DNA of 14,483 nucleotides, from contig JANBQC010000667.1 of assembly GCA_027576995.1 (NCBI GenBank), positions 1 to 14,483 on the forward strand. Reading direction: 5' to 3'. Shown in pieces: positions 1 to 10,400 of the stretch (within the stretch, counting starts at the first letter, position 1; every line of letters begins with the position of its first letter). The translations under genes and the position numbers were made by a program. The notes beneath the pieces were generated by a model, which saw nothing but the letters and a program-made list of their open reading frames with translations, did no database searches and had not been told where the DNA came from. The stretch comes from Dimargaris cristalligena (lineage: Eukaryota; Kickxellomycota; Dimargaritomycetes; Dimargaritales; Dimargaritaceae).

Positions 1-2210
1 AAAGTTATTCTCCCACATATTCTCCCATACATATATTGTGTAAAATCTTATACAGTTGGGTTGAAGTTCACCCATATGCTAATATTCATCCGAAGCTCCC
101 AGCGATGTCTGCGTCTGTATTCTACTAAATTGGATTTGTGAGCCGTCGGATTAAAATGTCTATACCATTTGACCTGCAGGCCTAGTGCATATATATATAG
201 CCATCCTTTAGCACTACTAATTTCCAATAAAACCCAGACGCGTACGCCAAAACCAGCCAATAAGGGCATTGTTGGCTTAGTTTGGCTGATGTGGGTTATG
301 ATATAGGAACTGTGCCTGGAGAGGCATTAGCCCGTCCTGATAATAATCGGCGAATTGTCGATTATGTCGGATTAAACTACATGTGGTCGGTTTCTTATTA
401 TACTGCTGCTGTATAGTATTTGACAGACTGACTGACTACGTTCAACACCCTCTCGCAGTGAAAATAACATCGATATACTGGTAGATATATGTTCCATTTT
501 ATAGGCCCAGGTTAATGTTAGGTATGCACGTAGATGGCTGTGGAGTTGGCGATGGGATAGTAAACACCATGGACGAGAGCGGAAAGTATGGCCTGCTAAG
601 TTATCACGACATTCATGGGCTGGACCAGGCACCTTGCTATTTTAGAAGGGAACTGATACCAATGTACTGTTCTAACCATACGTAGAGTTCCAGCGTCACT
701 CATACCACGCCTATAAACACAGTGCCTCCCCAAACAAGTTGTCAGTACCGATGGACAGTGTATTGGCTTGGCGACTACAGCCCCAAGATTACATCAAACG
801 ATATTACTACATTGATGTAATGTTTAAATGGACATCCTCATACTACAGATATTTAACTCCAAGAGAAGATCAGCGATCTCCCCCCTTGCCTAACATTACG
901 GCCCCTTAAACTCACCTCTGATATGGTGTAATAAATCGCCCTGAACTCGACTCTACGTTTCTCGTTTTGCATCGTTTCATACAAGAGAATTGTTCCCGAC
1001 CAGATTCATTTAGCGTAATTATCCAAGCTATACGGTTGTAAGGATATCGTTTATAGCTCCAAAGTTGGATGTCGCAAGTATAGGAATTTTTCCAATTACT
1101 CACATATAAATAATGAAGCGGTGACCAGTCAGTTCCGTGCCACTGCCGGCGAAGCTGTGAATCCTATACATAGTTAATATGGCTATATTACTTTGATGCT
1201 TATGAACTCATGAAATTGCGATGTTCACGCATATATGTTGGCAACCGAGGGAACCGGTCACTATAGGATGCCACTTTTTATATACCCTAACGGCCCGTAC
1301 TGGCCTGTAATACTAAGTAATCATACTACCCTTTCTTATTTGACCTCGTCAAATAGGAATAAATATCGTTGAAGGTTTGTTTTAATCTTTTCCATCGTTA
1401 TGTAGGTTTTTAAAGTGACTACGGTGGAAAATAGGCGGGGTATGTCACATGAAGTAGAATGGCCTGGTCCAGAAAACAGATTTGCCATTATTCTGTAGCC
1501 GTCACCCAGAGTTGGAGGAAATATATCGCCCTTTCATGTAAGGTCCACCCGACTCAACAAACCAAAGCATCCGCTCACCTACCTGAATTACGCCCCGAAG
1601 TAGAACCCAAACCATAGGGGGAATGGCGCGCTTCATCTTCAACCAATGGCACTTGGCAACATTATTGGTTTTGTCAGGTTCTTATCTCTCGGGCCAGCTC
1701 CCTGGTAGCCATACAAACGAATTGACCTTGTTCTGTTTCTACTCCCGACTATGATGGCCGCGCGTTTCGTAGGTCTAAAACCCCGACCCTTGGCACTCTT
1801 GAGCCCATTGCCAAGTGGGTCGTTTTATACCACCTCATTGGCCAAATCGAGTGCAGATGGCCCTTACGCTCCATTCCGTGGCTAGCGCCAGGCAGAGCTA
1901 ACAGCTGAACGGCTCATAGGCAATGTGCCGTCTTCGCGCAGGAGGGATTGGCCTAAGCACGCCCGCCTGTATATGGGCATGCTAAACAGAAAAGGGCGGT
2001 GCAGTTAGCGGGGCTATATCCAACCTAGAAAATGCCAGCCGAACGACGAGTACCATGCTATTCTGAATGGGAGTAGCCAGCCACCCCGTCGCCTAACACA
2101 GACCCTCCCGCTGACTGAGGCCAGACCCCGCGCCGTGTCCCTCCAAGTGTCACCCCTCCGACAGCATACGATCATAACAGATATGTGGAACCACAGTCAC
2201 GCAGTTAGCC
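1..2210. other. Gene-poor stretch, no supported gene
   Basis: I read both strands and found no convincing gene. The open frames here are short (under about 90 codons), on the minus strand, and their predicted products show no recognisable motif or exon-like extension with good splice signals. Base composition shifts from AT-rich (1 to about 1600) to more balanced (about 1600-2210). CpG is present at ordinary levels, unlike the transposon relic at the right end of the window. Part of 1600-2210 could be distal promoter for the glutamate dehydrogenase gene, but I see no specific element that proves it. Confidence 0.5.
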
Positions 2211-2242
2211 ATATATGCATATATATATATATATATATATAA
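2211..2242. repeat. (AT)n microsatellite
   Basis: This is a run of alternating A and T of about 32 bp, broken once by GC near 2217-2218. It lies about 285 bp upstream of the proposed start codon of the glutamate dehydrogenase gene. It may serve as an AT-rich promoter element, but a simple repeat of this kind is equally likely to be neutral. Confidence 0.85.
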
Positions 2243-2526
2243 CCACCAGCTTGTGGTAAAGACCCTTCTCAAGTTAAGACTGCTTACCTCTCCTCCCTTG
2301 TTTCCTACCCATTCGTCTTTAGCCATAGCCCCTTGTCCCTCTAGAGCCGGTCTGACTGCTCTTTATCGTGTTTTGTACCTCCGACACTTGTTGTTCTTCG
2401 TCTCTTCCCCATTTCCCTCCAAACCGATTCCCCCGCCGCCCTCGCCTACTCCACCTGAAGAGGCCCCATTTAGTTCGAGTAGTCACATCTGCTACTTGTT
2501 CCTGTAGGCCCCACCTCCCTGTCGTA
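2243..2526 (+). promoter_or_regulatory. Pyrimidine-rich leader/core promoter of the glutamate dehydrogenase gene
   Basis: The plus strand here is strongly C/T-rich, especially 2270-2520, and contains no ATG until 2527, where the proposed start codon lies. Pyrimidine-rich tracts just upstream of start codons are common in fungal housekeeping genes, and the absence of upstream ATGs fits a 5' UTR. The transcription start itself cannot be placed from sequence. An 84-codon open frame here begins with GTG and has no ATG, so I do not treat it as coding. Confidence 0.45.
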
Positions 2527-5192
2527 ATGCCGTGCCTAATTCGCCCTGGCCAATGGTCTTTCCAAAGGTAGGCGCTGTTATTCGGGATGGAATAGAACGG
2601 TCCTCTGATTAGCGGTTGGACTACGTCTATGGTGGCTCTTCTTCCAGCGTAGAGCTTTTCTCTGGACCACCGCCGGCCTTTCTATCTGTCCGCTTGTATA
2701 TGTGCGGGTTTGGCTCTGGTTCGACAGTGCGGGTCACCTGTAGCCTTTTGTCGATATGCTATGGTATAATGCTCCGCATATCTATACCTGCCCTACTCTC
2801 TCTGTGGTACTACGAGTCAAGTCTGCTGACGTTGGCTACTTTCCAATGGCCCATTCAGTGGAGTGACTGTTGTTGGATCAACCCGCAACGGCCTGTTCTT
2901 GTGACTAGCCTTATCACGGTGGTCAGCTGCGGGGTAGTTTGCATAGGAATGGTTCTGGGACGGTTTATGGTCAGCCTCTCTAAATGGCCCACCCACTTGA
3001 TATAGACTCCCATGACAATCAAACTCCGACAGCTGGCCTTGGTGCTCAAAACAGGGCGAGCGCCTCATTGCTTAATATATCAGGCTAAACTTATGGACAA
3101 CGTGGGTCTAACTACACACTCCGTCGCTGTGATTTTATACATTTGACCCTTTTCCAGACTGGCGACCCGGCCTTCTTTGCCCGCCCGCCACTCCCTCTTG
3201 AAGAATGCCACAAGGTCCCTAAGCACAGGTAATCATACGACGGGTCTATTGTTGGGCATGGTCCTCCCTCCTTTGTTCTGGTTCCCTTCTGCACCGCCCC
3301 AGTGCCTTGTTAATACATAGTATACCCCGCTTTTAACCTTTACTAACATATCATCCGCTCGGCTGAAATACACCACCAACATTGCCCCCACTACGAATAA
3401 TATACCCATAGCCGCTACCAATGTGGCCACGGAGGACCACGAGCCCACGTTCCTCCAATCGGTCGAGCTGTTTTTTGACCGGGCTGCCAAAGTCAGCAAT
3501 ATCCACCCGAAGACCCTGGCCCATATTAAGGCCGTGGACTGCGTGCTGAGCGTGTCCTTCCCTATTGAGGTAGGTCCCCGGCATTAGTCTTCTGCAAAAT
3601 TATTTAAAAATCAATTCCGTGGACTACCTCTTGTAAGGTGCTCTCTACTTAGACCTGATGGGGTTTTTCATGCCCATGCTTATACCCGTACTCATTTCCA
3701 TTTCAAATATTTAATCATGCCCATGTGCTTTACTAGATTGATGAGAACAACCACAAGATCATCCATGGCTATCGCGCCCAGCACTCGCGACACCGCCTCC
3801 CTGCTAAGGGCGGCATTCGCTTTTCGCCTGAAGTCGACTTGCACGAAGTGGAGGCCCTGGCGTCTCTTGTAAGTAAAAATGCGTGGCTGACATACCCTTG
3901 CACGAACTGGTGTTTCTTTTCTCTTACAATAGCATACGTATAGATGGCCAGTCTTAAAAATGGCATGTATCCTAGACTGGATTTGGTGCTGACATTGCTA
4001 TCCGCTCCACTTCTCTGAAACCACCCTACATTACCGATAGATGACATACAAGTGTGCCGTGGTCAACGTGCCTTTCGGCGGTGCCAAAGGAGGGATCATG
4101 ATTGACCCCAAGCAATGGACACCCGCTCAGCTGGAACGCATTACTCGTCGTTACACCATGGAGCTCTGCCAGAAGGGGTTTATTGGACCTGGTATTGATG
4201 TCCCTGCCCCCGACGTGGGTACCTCCGCCCGAGAAATGTCCTGGATTATGGACACCTACCGGCAATTTAACTCCCAAGATGTCAACGCAGCCGGCTGTGT
4301 GACCGGTAAGCCCGTTGCCCTCGGGGGAGTGCGGGGTCGAACCGAAGCCACCGGCTTGGGCGTGTTCTACGGCATCCGGGAGTTCCTTACCTACCCGGAA
4401 GTGCAGGAGAAATACAAGCTACCGGGCAATGTCCAGGGTATGTCCGTGGTCATCCAAGGGTTTGGTAATGTAGGCTACTGGGCGGCCAAATTTTTTGAGA
4501 GCAACGGTGCCAGAATAATTGCCATTGGTGAACGGGACTGCGGTGCCTTTTCCCCCAAGGGCCTAGATATCGAGAAGCTCTTCCAGCACCGGAATGAAAC
4601 CGGGAGCTTTCGCGACTTTCCCGATATCCAAATTATTGAAGACCCGTTGCAGGTACTCGAGCTGGAGTGCGACGTCCTAATCCCGGCCGCTCTGGAACGC
4701 CAAATCGGGCTTAAGAATGCCCACAAAGTCCGGGCCAAGATGGTAGGCGAGGCCGCCAATGGACCCATTACGCCCGGCGGCCACGACATTTTGGTGCAAC
4801 GCGGTATCGCTGTCGTTCCCGACCTCTTGCTCAACGCTGGTGGGGTGTGTGTCTCGTATTTCGAGTGGCTCAAGAATTTGTCACACGTGCGATTCGGTCG
4901 CATGAACAAGAAGTGGGACGAGAGGGGCAAATCCCAGCTCTTGGCACTGGTGGAACAGAACGCTGGTCGCCATTTGACGGAATCCGAACGGCGCCAGTTG
5001 ATCCACGGGGCCGAGGAACATGAATTGGTCTACTCGGGCCTGGAGGATACCATGATTGATGCTTGCGCCGAAACTCGGGCTACGGCTAACGAGCTCAAGA
5101 CGGACTATCGTACCGCCGCTCTATCCAATGCGATTCGCAAGATCGCAACGGTGTACGAAGGTTCCGGCACTCTGTTCAGCTCCGGCGGATAA
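2527..5192 (+). CDS. Mitochondrial glutamate dehydrogenase, animal-like class (five exons)
   Basis: The enzyme oxidatively deaminates glutamate to 2-oxoglutarate and ammonia with NAD(P), and is expected in the mitochondrial matrix. Proposed exons are 2527-2567, 3158-3228, 3412-3569, 3737-3868 and 4041-5192, giving 517 aa against about 558 for the human precursor. Phases agree at every junction. Exons 3-5 are certain by homology. Exon 2 ([20 protein letters not shown]) is a good Arg/Ser/Leu-rich transit peptide. Exon 1 is the weakest part, chosen as the first ATG after the pyrimidine-rich leader with a phase-compatible GTAGGC donor. Visible motifs are KGGIR (114-118), FGGAK with the catalytic Lys150, PAPD with Asp192, the Rossmann loop GFGNVG (274-279), and NAGGVxVSYFEW in the C-terminal half. 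The segment between the FEWLKNL motif and HGAEE keeps an animal-style antenna about ten residues shorter than in mammals. This is not the roughly 115-kDa NAD-GDH2 type of Dikarya. The family assignment is very sure and the N-terminus only moderately so. Confidence 0.93.
3341..3347 (+). promoter_or_regulatory. Branch-point sequence TACTAAC in glutamate dehydrogenase intron 2
   Basis: This is a perfect yeast-type branch-site heptamer inside the intron 3229-3411. No AG dinucleotide occurs between it and the acceptor CCCATAG ending at 3411, as expected for first-AG scanning. It supports the exon 3 start at 3412. The branch-to-acceptor distance, about 65 nt, is on the long side. Confidence 0.6.
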
Positions 5193-5367
5193 ATTCCCGA
5201 TGTTGAGTTCCAGTACTCCTGTAGCTTTTTGGTTTGGTTCGTCTTGTCTGACAGGTGTCTTATTTGTTAGGCGTCTGTATAGGGCGCGGTGGAGTCACAT
5301 GGTAACTATTGCCCCACCACATATCAACTTTAGATTGCTCGATTCGAACGTTTCGATTATTTATGAT

Positions 5368-5373
5368 AATAAA
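5368..5373 (+). terminator. Candidate polyadenylation signal of the glutamate dehydrogenase gene
   Basis: An exact AATAAA hexamer lies about 176 nt after the stop codon, in AT-rich DNA. This is a plausible 3' end signal, but the hexamer is common in AT-rich sequence, so this is only a candidate. Confidence 0.35.
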
Positions 5374-6232
5374 CCATATGGAAGAAATTCAAACCAGCTG
5401 TATAAGGTTTTACATAATACGTGTATGGACGAATATATGTGAGAATATCTTTTAACCAGTAATATTGGCCTCATCCAATAGATTTTTCGCTATACAGCCT
5501 GAATGAACTTCTCCCATATGTATAGTGTGGGAATAGTTTTTAACACTAAAGGGTATTAAAGTTTGGTCCACGCAACCACTTACAAAATGGGCCATGTCAT
5601 TTGCATTTTTTAAACCAATAACCGCGAAAGATATTGAACGAAAAGTGGCCGGTTGATGCAACGATACACGACTGGGTGTAAGAACTAATAAATAGTTACG
5701 CAGAGGTAGGCAGGGGAGTGGGTCTATCCGGCTTGTTTTAATATTACACAATCTAGCTCACGAGCCTGGGTTGTGCTGCCCTAGGAGATTGTTAATTATA
5801 CTGGCCCTAAAGATACTTGGAGCTTGGTTTACCTAGAGTTCTTGGCATGTATGACCCCCAAGCAGGATTTGCGATGGCACTCACCCAGCGCATAAGCTTA
5901 GCCTGGTCGAAAAAAGAGGGTACTATTTCGCAGTTAAATGGGCAAGATATATGTTTTGGACGATACTAGGCGATTCGTTATAAACACACCCTCATTAAAC
6001 CAACCACGATCTTCCCCTGCCTATTCAGTAATATGTACCGCGGTCATTTAAGATCTTAATCGCTTTTTGAAATGGATTAGTAATTTTATGAGTGAGTGGA
6101 ATACGCAAGGCATGAGACTATATAAAAAAGCGTCGGTCGCGATGGAGTTATATGATACATTCGAAGGCAAGTATGCACTGGACAATACAGTGTGATGTGG
6201 TCAGCCTCCGTTCATCGAAGTAGGTCGCCTAT

Positions 6233-6238
6233 TTTATT
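6233..6238 (-). terminator. Candidate polyadenylation signal of EMC6
   Basis: The plus strand reads TTTATT, which is AATAAA on the coding (minus) strand, about 65 nt past the EMC6 stop codon. The spacing is good for a short 3' UTR. The assignment rests on the hexamer only. Confidence 0.4.
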
Positions 6239-6290
6239 AGGGTTATTTCTAGCTTGGACCAGACCCTCCAGCTTGACCCCACCCAAGAAA

Positions 6291-6301
6291 GGGGGGGGGG
6301 G
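6291..6301. repeat. G11 homopolymer
   Basis: There are eleven consecutive G on the plus strand (C on the EMC6 sense strand), ending 1 nt before the EMC6 stop codon. It therefore sits at the very start of the 3' UTR. Such runs are prone to slippage, so length here may vary between strains or be mis-sequenced. Confidence 0.85.
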
Positions 6302-6302
6302 C

Positions 6303-6665
6303 TCAGTCATACACATGCACCAGGCCAAAGGCCAAAGTCCAGAACAAAACAAAGGTGAACAGCGATGAGACTAGCGTCTGCGTAGCCAGGGCGGAGGCGG
6401 CGGGGAAATAGCGGCTGGGCGAGCTACCGGTCTTGAGGGTGTGAATCGTAACCACGCTGACCAGCCAGCTAACTACGTAGAAGGCAAAGCCCGCCCACCC
6501 CGTTAGGCCCAGAATGCCAGCGGCGGAACCCGTGGTGCCGGCCGCGAGGGTTTGGACATTGTCTAGAATGCGATTATTACTCTGGACATGGGGTTCGAAT
6601 TGGGCGGGACCCAGTAGGGCATCGGCAGGAGAGAGGGTAGCTAAAGGAACCGTGGCGGAAGACAT
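6303..6665 (-). CDS. EMC6: ER membrane protein complex subunit 6 (EMC6)
   Basis: EMC6 is a small core transmembrane subunit of the ER membrane protein complex, which inserts tail-anchored and multipass proteins into the ER membrane. The gene is a single exon of 120 aa (human EMC6 has 110). The match is strong over residues 30-119: an NNRILDNVQTL stretch, then GSAAGILGLTGWAGFAFY, and the C-terminal FTFVLFWTLAFGLVHVY, all close to the family consensus as I know it. Three hydrophobic segments can be drawn, at about 38-54, 58-77 and 97-117. The N-terminal 29 residues are poorly conserved, as usual. The ATG has an A at -3, and an in-frame stop lies a few codons upstream with no other ATG between, so the start is secure. 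The gene is divergent from the coiled-coil gene at 7430 and convergent with glutamate dehydrogenase. Confidence 0.93.
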   Translation of the reverse strand: MSSATVPLATLSPADALLGPAQFEPHVQSNNRILDNVQTLAAGTTGSAAGILGLTGWAGFAFYVVSWLVSVVTIHTLKTGSSPSRYFPAASALATQTLVSSLFTFVLFWTLAFGLVHVYD

Positions 6666-7429
6666 GATGAAGCCGATGCTGCAAATTCACTAAAGCCGGT
6701 GGGGGATGCACGCGTTGGGAATCGGGGTGGCGGAATGGTAAAGTACTACGAACGAGAAGGTCTACTAAGGTAGGGGGTTAGAAGTGGGTGGGAACAACGA
6801 CTTGCGCCCATGTAGTGAGGAATGTTCAAGGAGACTAGCGTTGGTGGGAAAGGCTGTATACCGCCAAGATTCCTCTCTCGGTTGCCTAGCATGTTGATGG
6901 CCCTATCCTATTACGAGCCACCCCTATTTATTTATGGCCTGGTTTCTCCAAACCCCCCAAAAACGCTATAACGAAACTATGGGAATGGGGGGAAGAAGGA
7001 GTGGCCGAGTCGTTGGGCTGAGGCGTAAGTGTTCAGCAGCGGCTGTAGCCACTCAGAGGGCAGTTCTGCCGCTTAAGTCAGTGCCCCGCCCATACCACGC
7101 GTAAAGTGACATTTTCCTTTGGCTACTATCCTTTTTGTGTTATTCGCCATTTAGTTCGTCAAACTGAGAGTAGCGCCTTTACCATAAAGCATAGTATATT
7201 TCGTTCTCTTATTGTTATTTTTCGCACCCCCCCATGCGTTGTTTTCCGCTTCTTGCACCGCTTTGTGCAACTGTAAAAAAAAACCGCTACTTTACCCAAT
7301 TAGGCAGCCACTGTATTGCCCGGTCCCAGCCCTTCGCTATCCATTTACATACTGATATACCAACATTCGTTGCAGCCTACTTGCGCAATTGGCGAGCGCT
7401 CTCACTCCCCTACCTCTTGTTTGTAAACC
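6666..7429. promoter_or_regulatory. Divergent intergenic promoter region between EMC6 and the ICE1-like gene
   Basis: This 764-bp stretch separates two genes transcribed away from each other, so it must hold both promoters. It contains an ATAAATAAATA-like sequence on the minus strand near 6926-6936, possibly TATA-like for EMC6. On the right it has a pyrimidine-rich tract (about 7330-7425) with several C runs leading to the ATG at 7430. I see no coding sequence and no certain RNA gene. The precise promoter elements are unproven. Confidence 0.5.
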
Positions 7430-10400
7430 ATGGCTGACCCTTCCAAGTCGCCCTCCACCCAGCCCAGTGGAAGTAGTGCCTCCGCGTCCACGTCCGCCAT
7501 TGCCAACCCCGCCAAGGTCGCCAAGAATGTCCGCCAGGTTAAGGAGCGTATCATCAATAGCCACAAAGTCATTGCCTTATTCGAAGGCCAGGTCAAGGAA
7601 TACCATACTTTGCAGGGCAAGTACAACCAAAGCCAGTCCGAATTACAGGCTCTGCAGGGCAAGCTCGATAAAATCCAAGCCGAAACCGCTCAGCACCGAC
7701 TTGTCATTACCACCCTCCGGGCCGCCCATGTCGATGAAGTTAAGCGGCGTGAAGCCCTGGAGCGGATGCAGGGCTCCTCCAGGGACGGATCAAACGGCGG
7801 GGGAGGAGGTACCCGTCCCCTATCCGGTCTAAAGCCCCCCGAATTGATCGAAGTGGAAAAATCCCGGACCGAGAAACGCCGTCTAGAGCAGCAAATCACC
7901 GAACTCGAACAGTCCCTCGCCGATAAGGAAATGGATCTGGCCCTCATAAGGAGCCATGCTGCCGAAAATTACGAATCGGAATGGCAGCAGGAGAAACAAC
8001 GCGCCGATCAACTGGCTGGCCAATTGGCCCAACTGGAGACCCAGCTCACTGAAATCCGGCGGGCCCTCGAAGACAAACAGGTGGACTACCAGAGTGCCGT
8101 GACCCGTGGGCTGTCCAAGGAACGGGAATTGGCCCAAGTCCAGGCCCAGCTGAAATCCCAGAAGGAGGCCTCCCTTGCTCTACAGACCCGCCAATCCGAC
8201 CTACAGGGCCAGGTGAGCAGCCTTACGACTCAGCTTCAAGCCTCTCATCAACAACGGTCGACGGCACAGGCCGAATTGCAGGGCCGGTTTGACGTACTCA
8301 CGGCTGAACTTCAAGCTACCCAACAGCAGCGGCAGCAGGTGCAGGACGAGCTAGCTCAATCTCAACTACTTTGGGCTGACCAGCGTGCTCAATTTGACGA
8401 ACGGATTCGCCAATTGTCCCAGATTCAGAAGGCCTCAACGGCAGCAACTCTTGCGACGCTCGAGCCAGCGGAACCCCTCGAAGTTTCAGAGCCTATTGTC
8501 AATGACGTAGCTGAAATACCGACGGCCCGACTGTGCCTTTGCGTTGACGAGCTGCCCAAGATCCAGGCCCAGCTCGATCTAAAAGACCAAACCATCTATC
8601 AATTAAATGGCCAGGTAGCCGGCTTACAACGGGAGGTCGACTCCCTTCAACACCAACTTAATGAACAAGCCCGGGTAAATCAGCTGAGTTCGGTCCCTGT
8701 GGCCGAGGGCCCGTCCGTGTCGGCCCAATCCGCGGGGGTTCATACGGAAATGCAGCGGGACCTTGGCCGACTAGAAAAAGAGAACGCCGCATTTCTGGAT
8801 CTCATTAAAGATCAGCAGGTCCAAATCTTTGATCTCAAAAGGTCGGCTGCCACTTTGGTAAAGGTAAGTGATACTCTCCACCAAGCGGTCTGTCTATCCA
8901 TGCCTGGGTTCCGAATAGATTTTATGCCCGAATGCTAGCATGTCCTATTTCCCATTTTGGCATCTAGATTCCGTGCCCTCAAAGTCTGGTTATACATAGT
9001 GTTAACGTGATTACATTTGACTTACACACTATATATGTACCCCCCCCCATAGACCCCCCAATCCTTATCGGCTTCGTTCGACCAACCGCCTGCTCTCCCC
9101 GTATCCACACCCTCCCAAGCCACTCGAGTGCAGCTGTCAGGCATCTCCAACGCCCCGTCCTCTTCCACCTCCACTTCCGAAAAATCCGTCGTCCAACCTT
9201 CTCGAAAGCGTCGTCTATCGGTTACTCAAAATACAACCCCGGCGATGAGCGTAGGTATTAGTGGACGCCTAGCACCATCAGGGCCGTTGCCTCCTTTAAC
9301 GCCCACCCTAACCACCGTCCCCCTCGACCAGGTCGCAGCAGCCCCCAAGGAAAAGAAGAAGAAGAATAAGAAAGCCAAAACTATATCCACCACTACCAAC
9401 GTGAGTGCGGGTGTGGAAGCGAGTAAGCAAGGGTTCGGAGGGGTAGCAGAGACGGTGTTGTTAGAGGGCGGCCGGCAAGACAACCACCACCATCCACCAC
9501 CGACCAAGATGTCCATAAAAGCCAATTCGCCTGTTCCTTCCATCGACGACCTAGACGATCTGGAATGGTTCGATAACCGCCGGCACCCGACGGCCCCCGA
9601 ACCACTGCCCCCCAGCGGCGGGAAATCAGCCAATACAGTACCATTGCCATTGTCAACACCTCTTACTACACCATCAGCCACCTCGACCATCCCCATTTCA
9701 ATTATGGAGCCGACATTGGCACCCCAGATATCCCTTTCCTCATCCCTCGCGGCATGCCAAAGTCCAGAACCCAGCCCTGTACCACTATCGCCAAGTCCAA
9801 TCACTTGGGAGGCCCGTATTTGTGCGGAGAACCCGGGGGTACAAAACCTTGCGAAGCTATTGCAGGAGCCCACCACGGCATCTTTATGTGAGTAGTTTTA
9901 ATTTGATAACCGATCGTTCGTTTACATTTTTCCGCTATTACCTGACAATTGCATTATGCAATACCATTATAGTCTTAGTCCAATAACAGTTGTTTCCGGC
10001 GGACTCTTTTTGGTCGGCTATAGTGGTGGTACCCGCGCAGTCCATGGCCGGCGGACACCTTTTCCCCCCAAACATTTATAGTCTGGCGTATATTCTGTCT
10101 AAACATGTATTTATATATACCCTTCTTTTTTTCGCTTCCCTTACCATTCAGTCACCCACAAACTAGCCTGCTCCCTTAAACTATCTGGCCCCACTCTCCA
10201 TCTCGGCCTGCTTGCGGCCGATATCCGGCCCGACCAACGTATCCTCGGTCGAAAACTTAATGATCGCATCAGAGACCACCTCTACTCCAATTTGCAGACC
10301 GGAACGTTTGTGGGGGCCTGTCTGGCCGAAATCAGCCGCGTTCAGAGCCATACGGCCGCGGCCCTCAATTGGAATACTCGGGTCACCGCGAGTACCGCCA

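Larger units (their letters stand above)
5193..6302. other. Intergenic region: convergent 3' flanks of glutamate dehydrogenase and EMC6
   Basis: No gene is supported here. The longest open frame (5452-5751, minus) starts with TTG, has only an internal ATG, and shows no recognisable motif. The region contains the likely 3' UTRs of the two converging genes, and the rest is AT-rich with many stops in all frames. Confidence 0.5.

Noticed and set aside
2253..2507. 84-codon plus-strand open frame
   Set aside because: It starts with GTG, contains no ATG, and is Ser/Pro/Leu-rich because of the pyrimidine tract. It is better explained as promoter and 5' UTR of the glutamate dehydrogenase gene.
2616..3005. 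129-codon plus-strand open frame with hydrophobic content
   Set aside because: It begins with TTG, lies within the proposed first intron of the glutamate dehydrogenase gene, and shows no recognisable motif.
4475..4930. 151-codon minus-strand open frame
   Set aside because: It is a shadow of the strongly conserved glutamate dehydrogenase coding exon.
5452..5751. 99-codon minus-strand open frame
   Set aside because: The start codon is TTG, the product matches nothing I know, and the composition is that of the surrounding AT-rich intergenic DNA.
6999..7090. tRNA-like sequence (TGGCCGAGT A-box resemblance, as in tRNA-Leu/Ser)
   Set aside because: There is no matching 3' acceptor strand, no convincing B box (only a weak GTTCTGCC), and no cloverleaf with a plausible anticodon stem.
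9226..9876. 216-codon minus-strand open frame
   Set aside because: It is antisense to exon 2 of the ICE1-like gene, whose frame, splice sites and phases are consistent. The antisense product is Gly/Val-rich with a Phe run that mirrors the Lys cluster.
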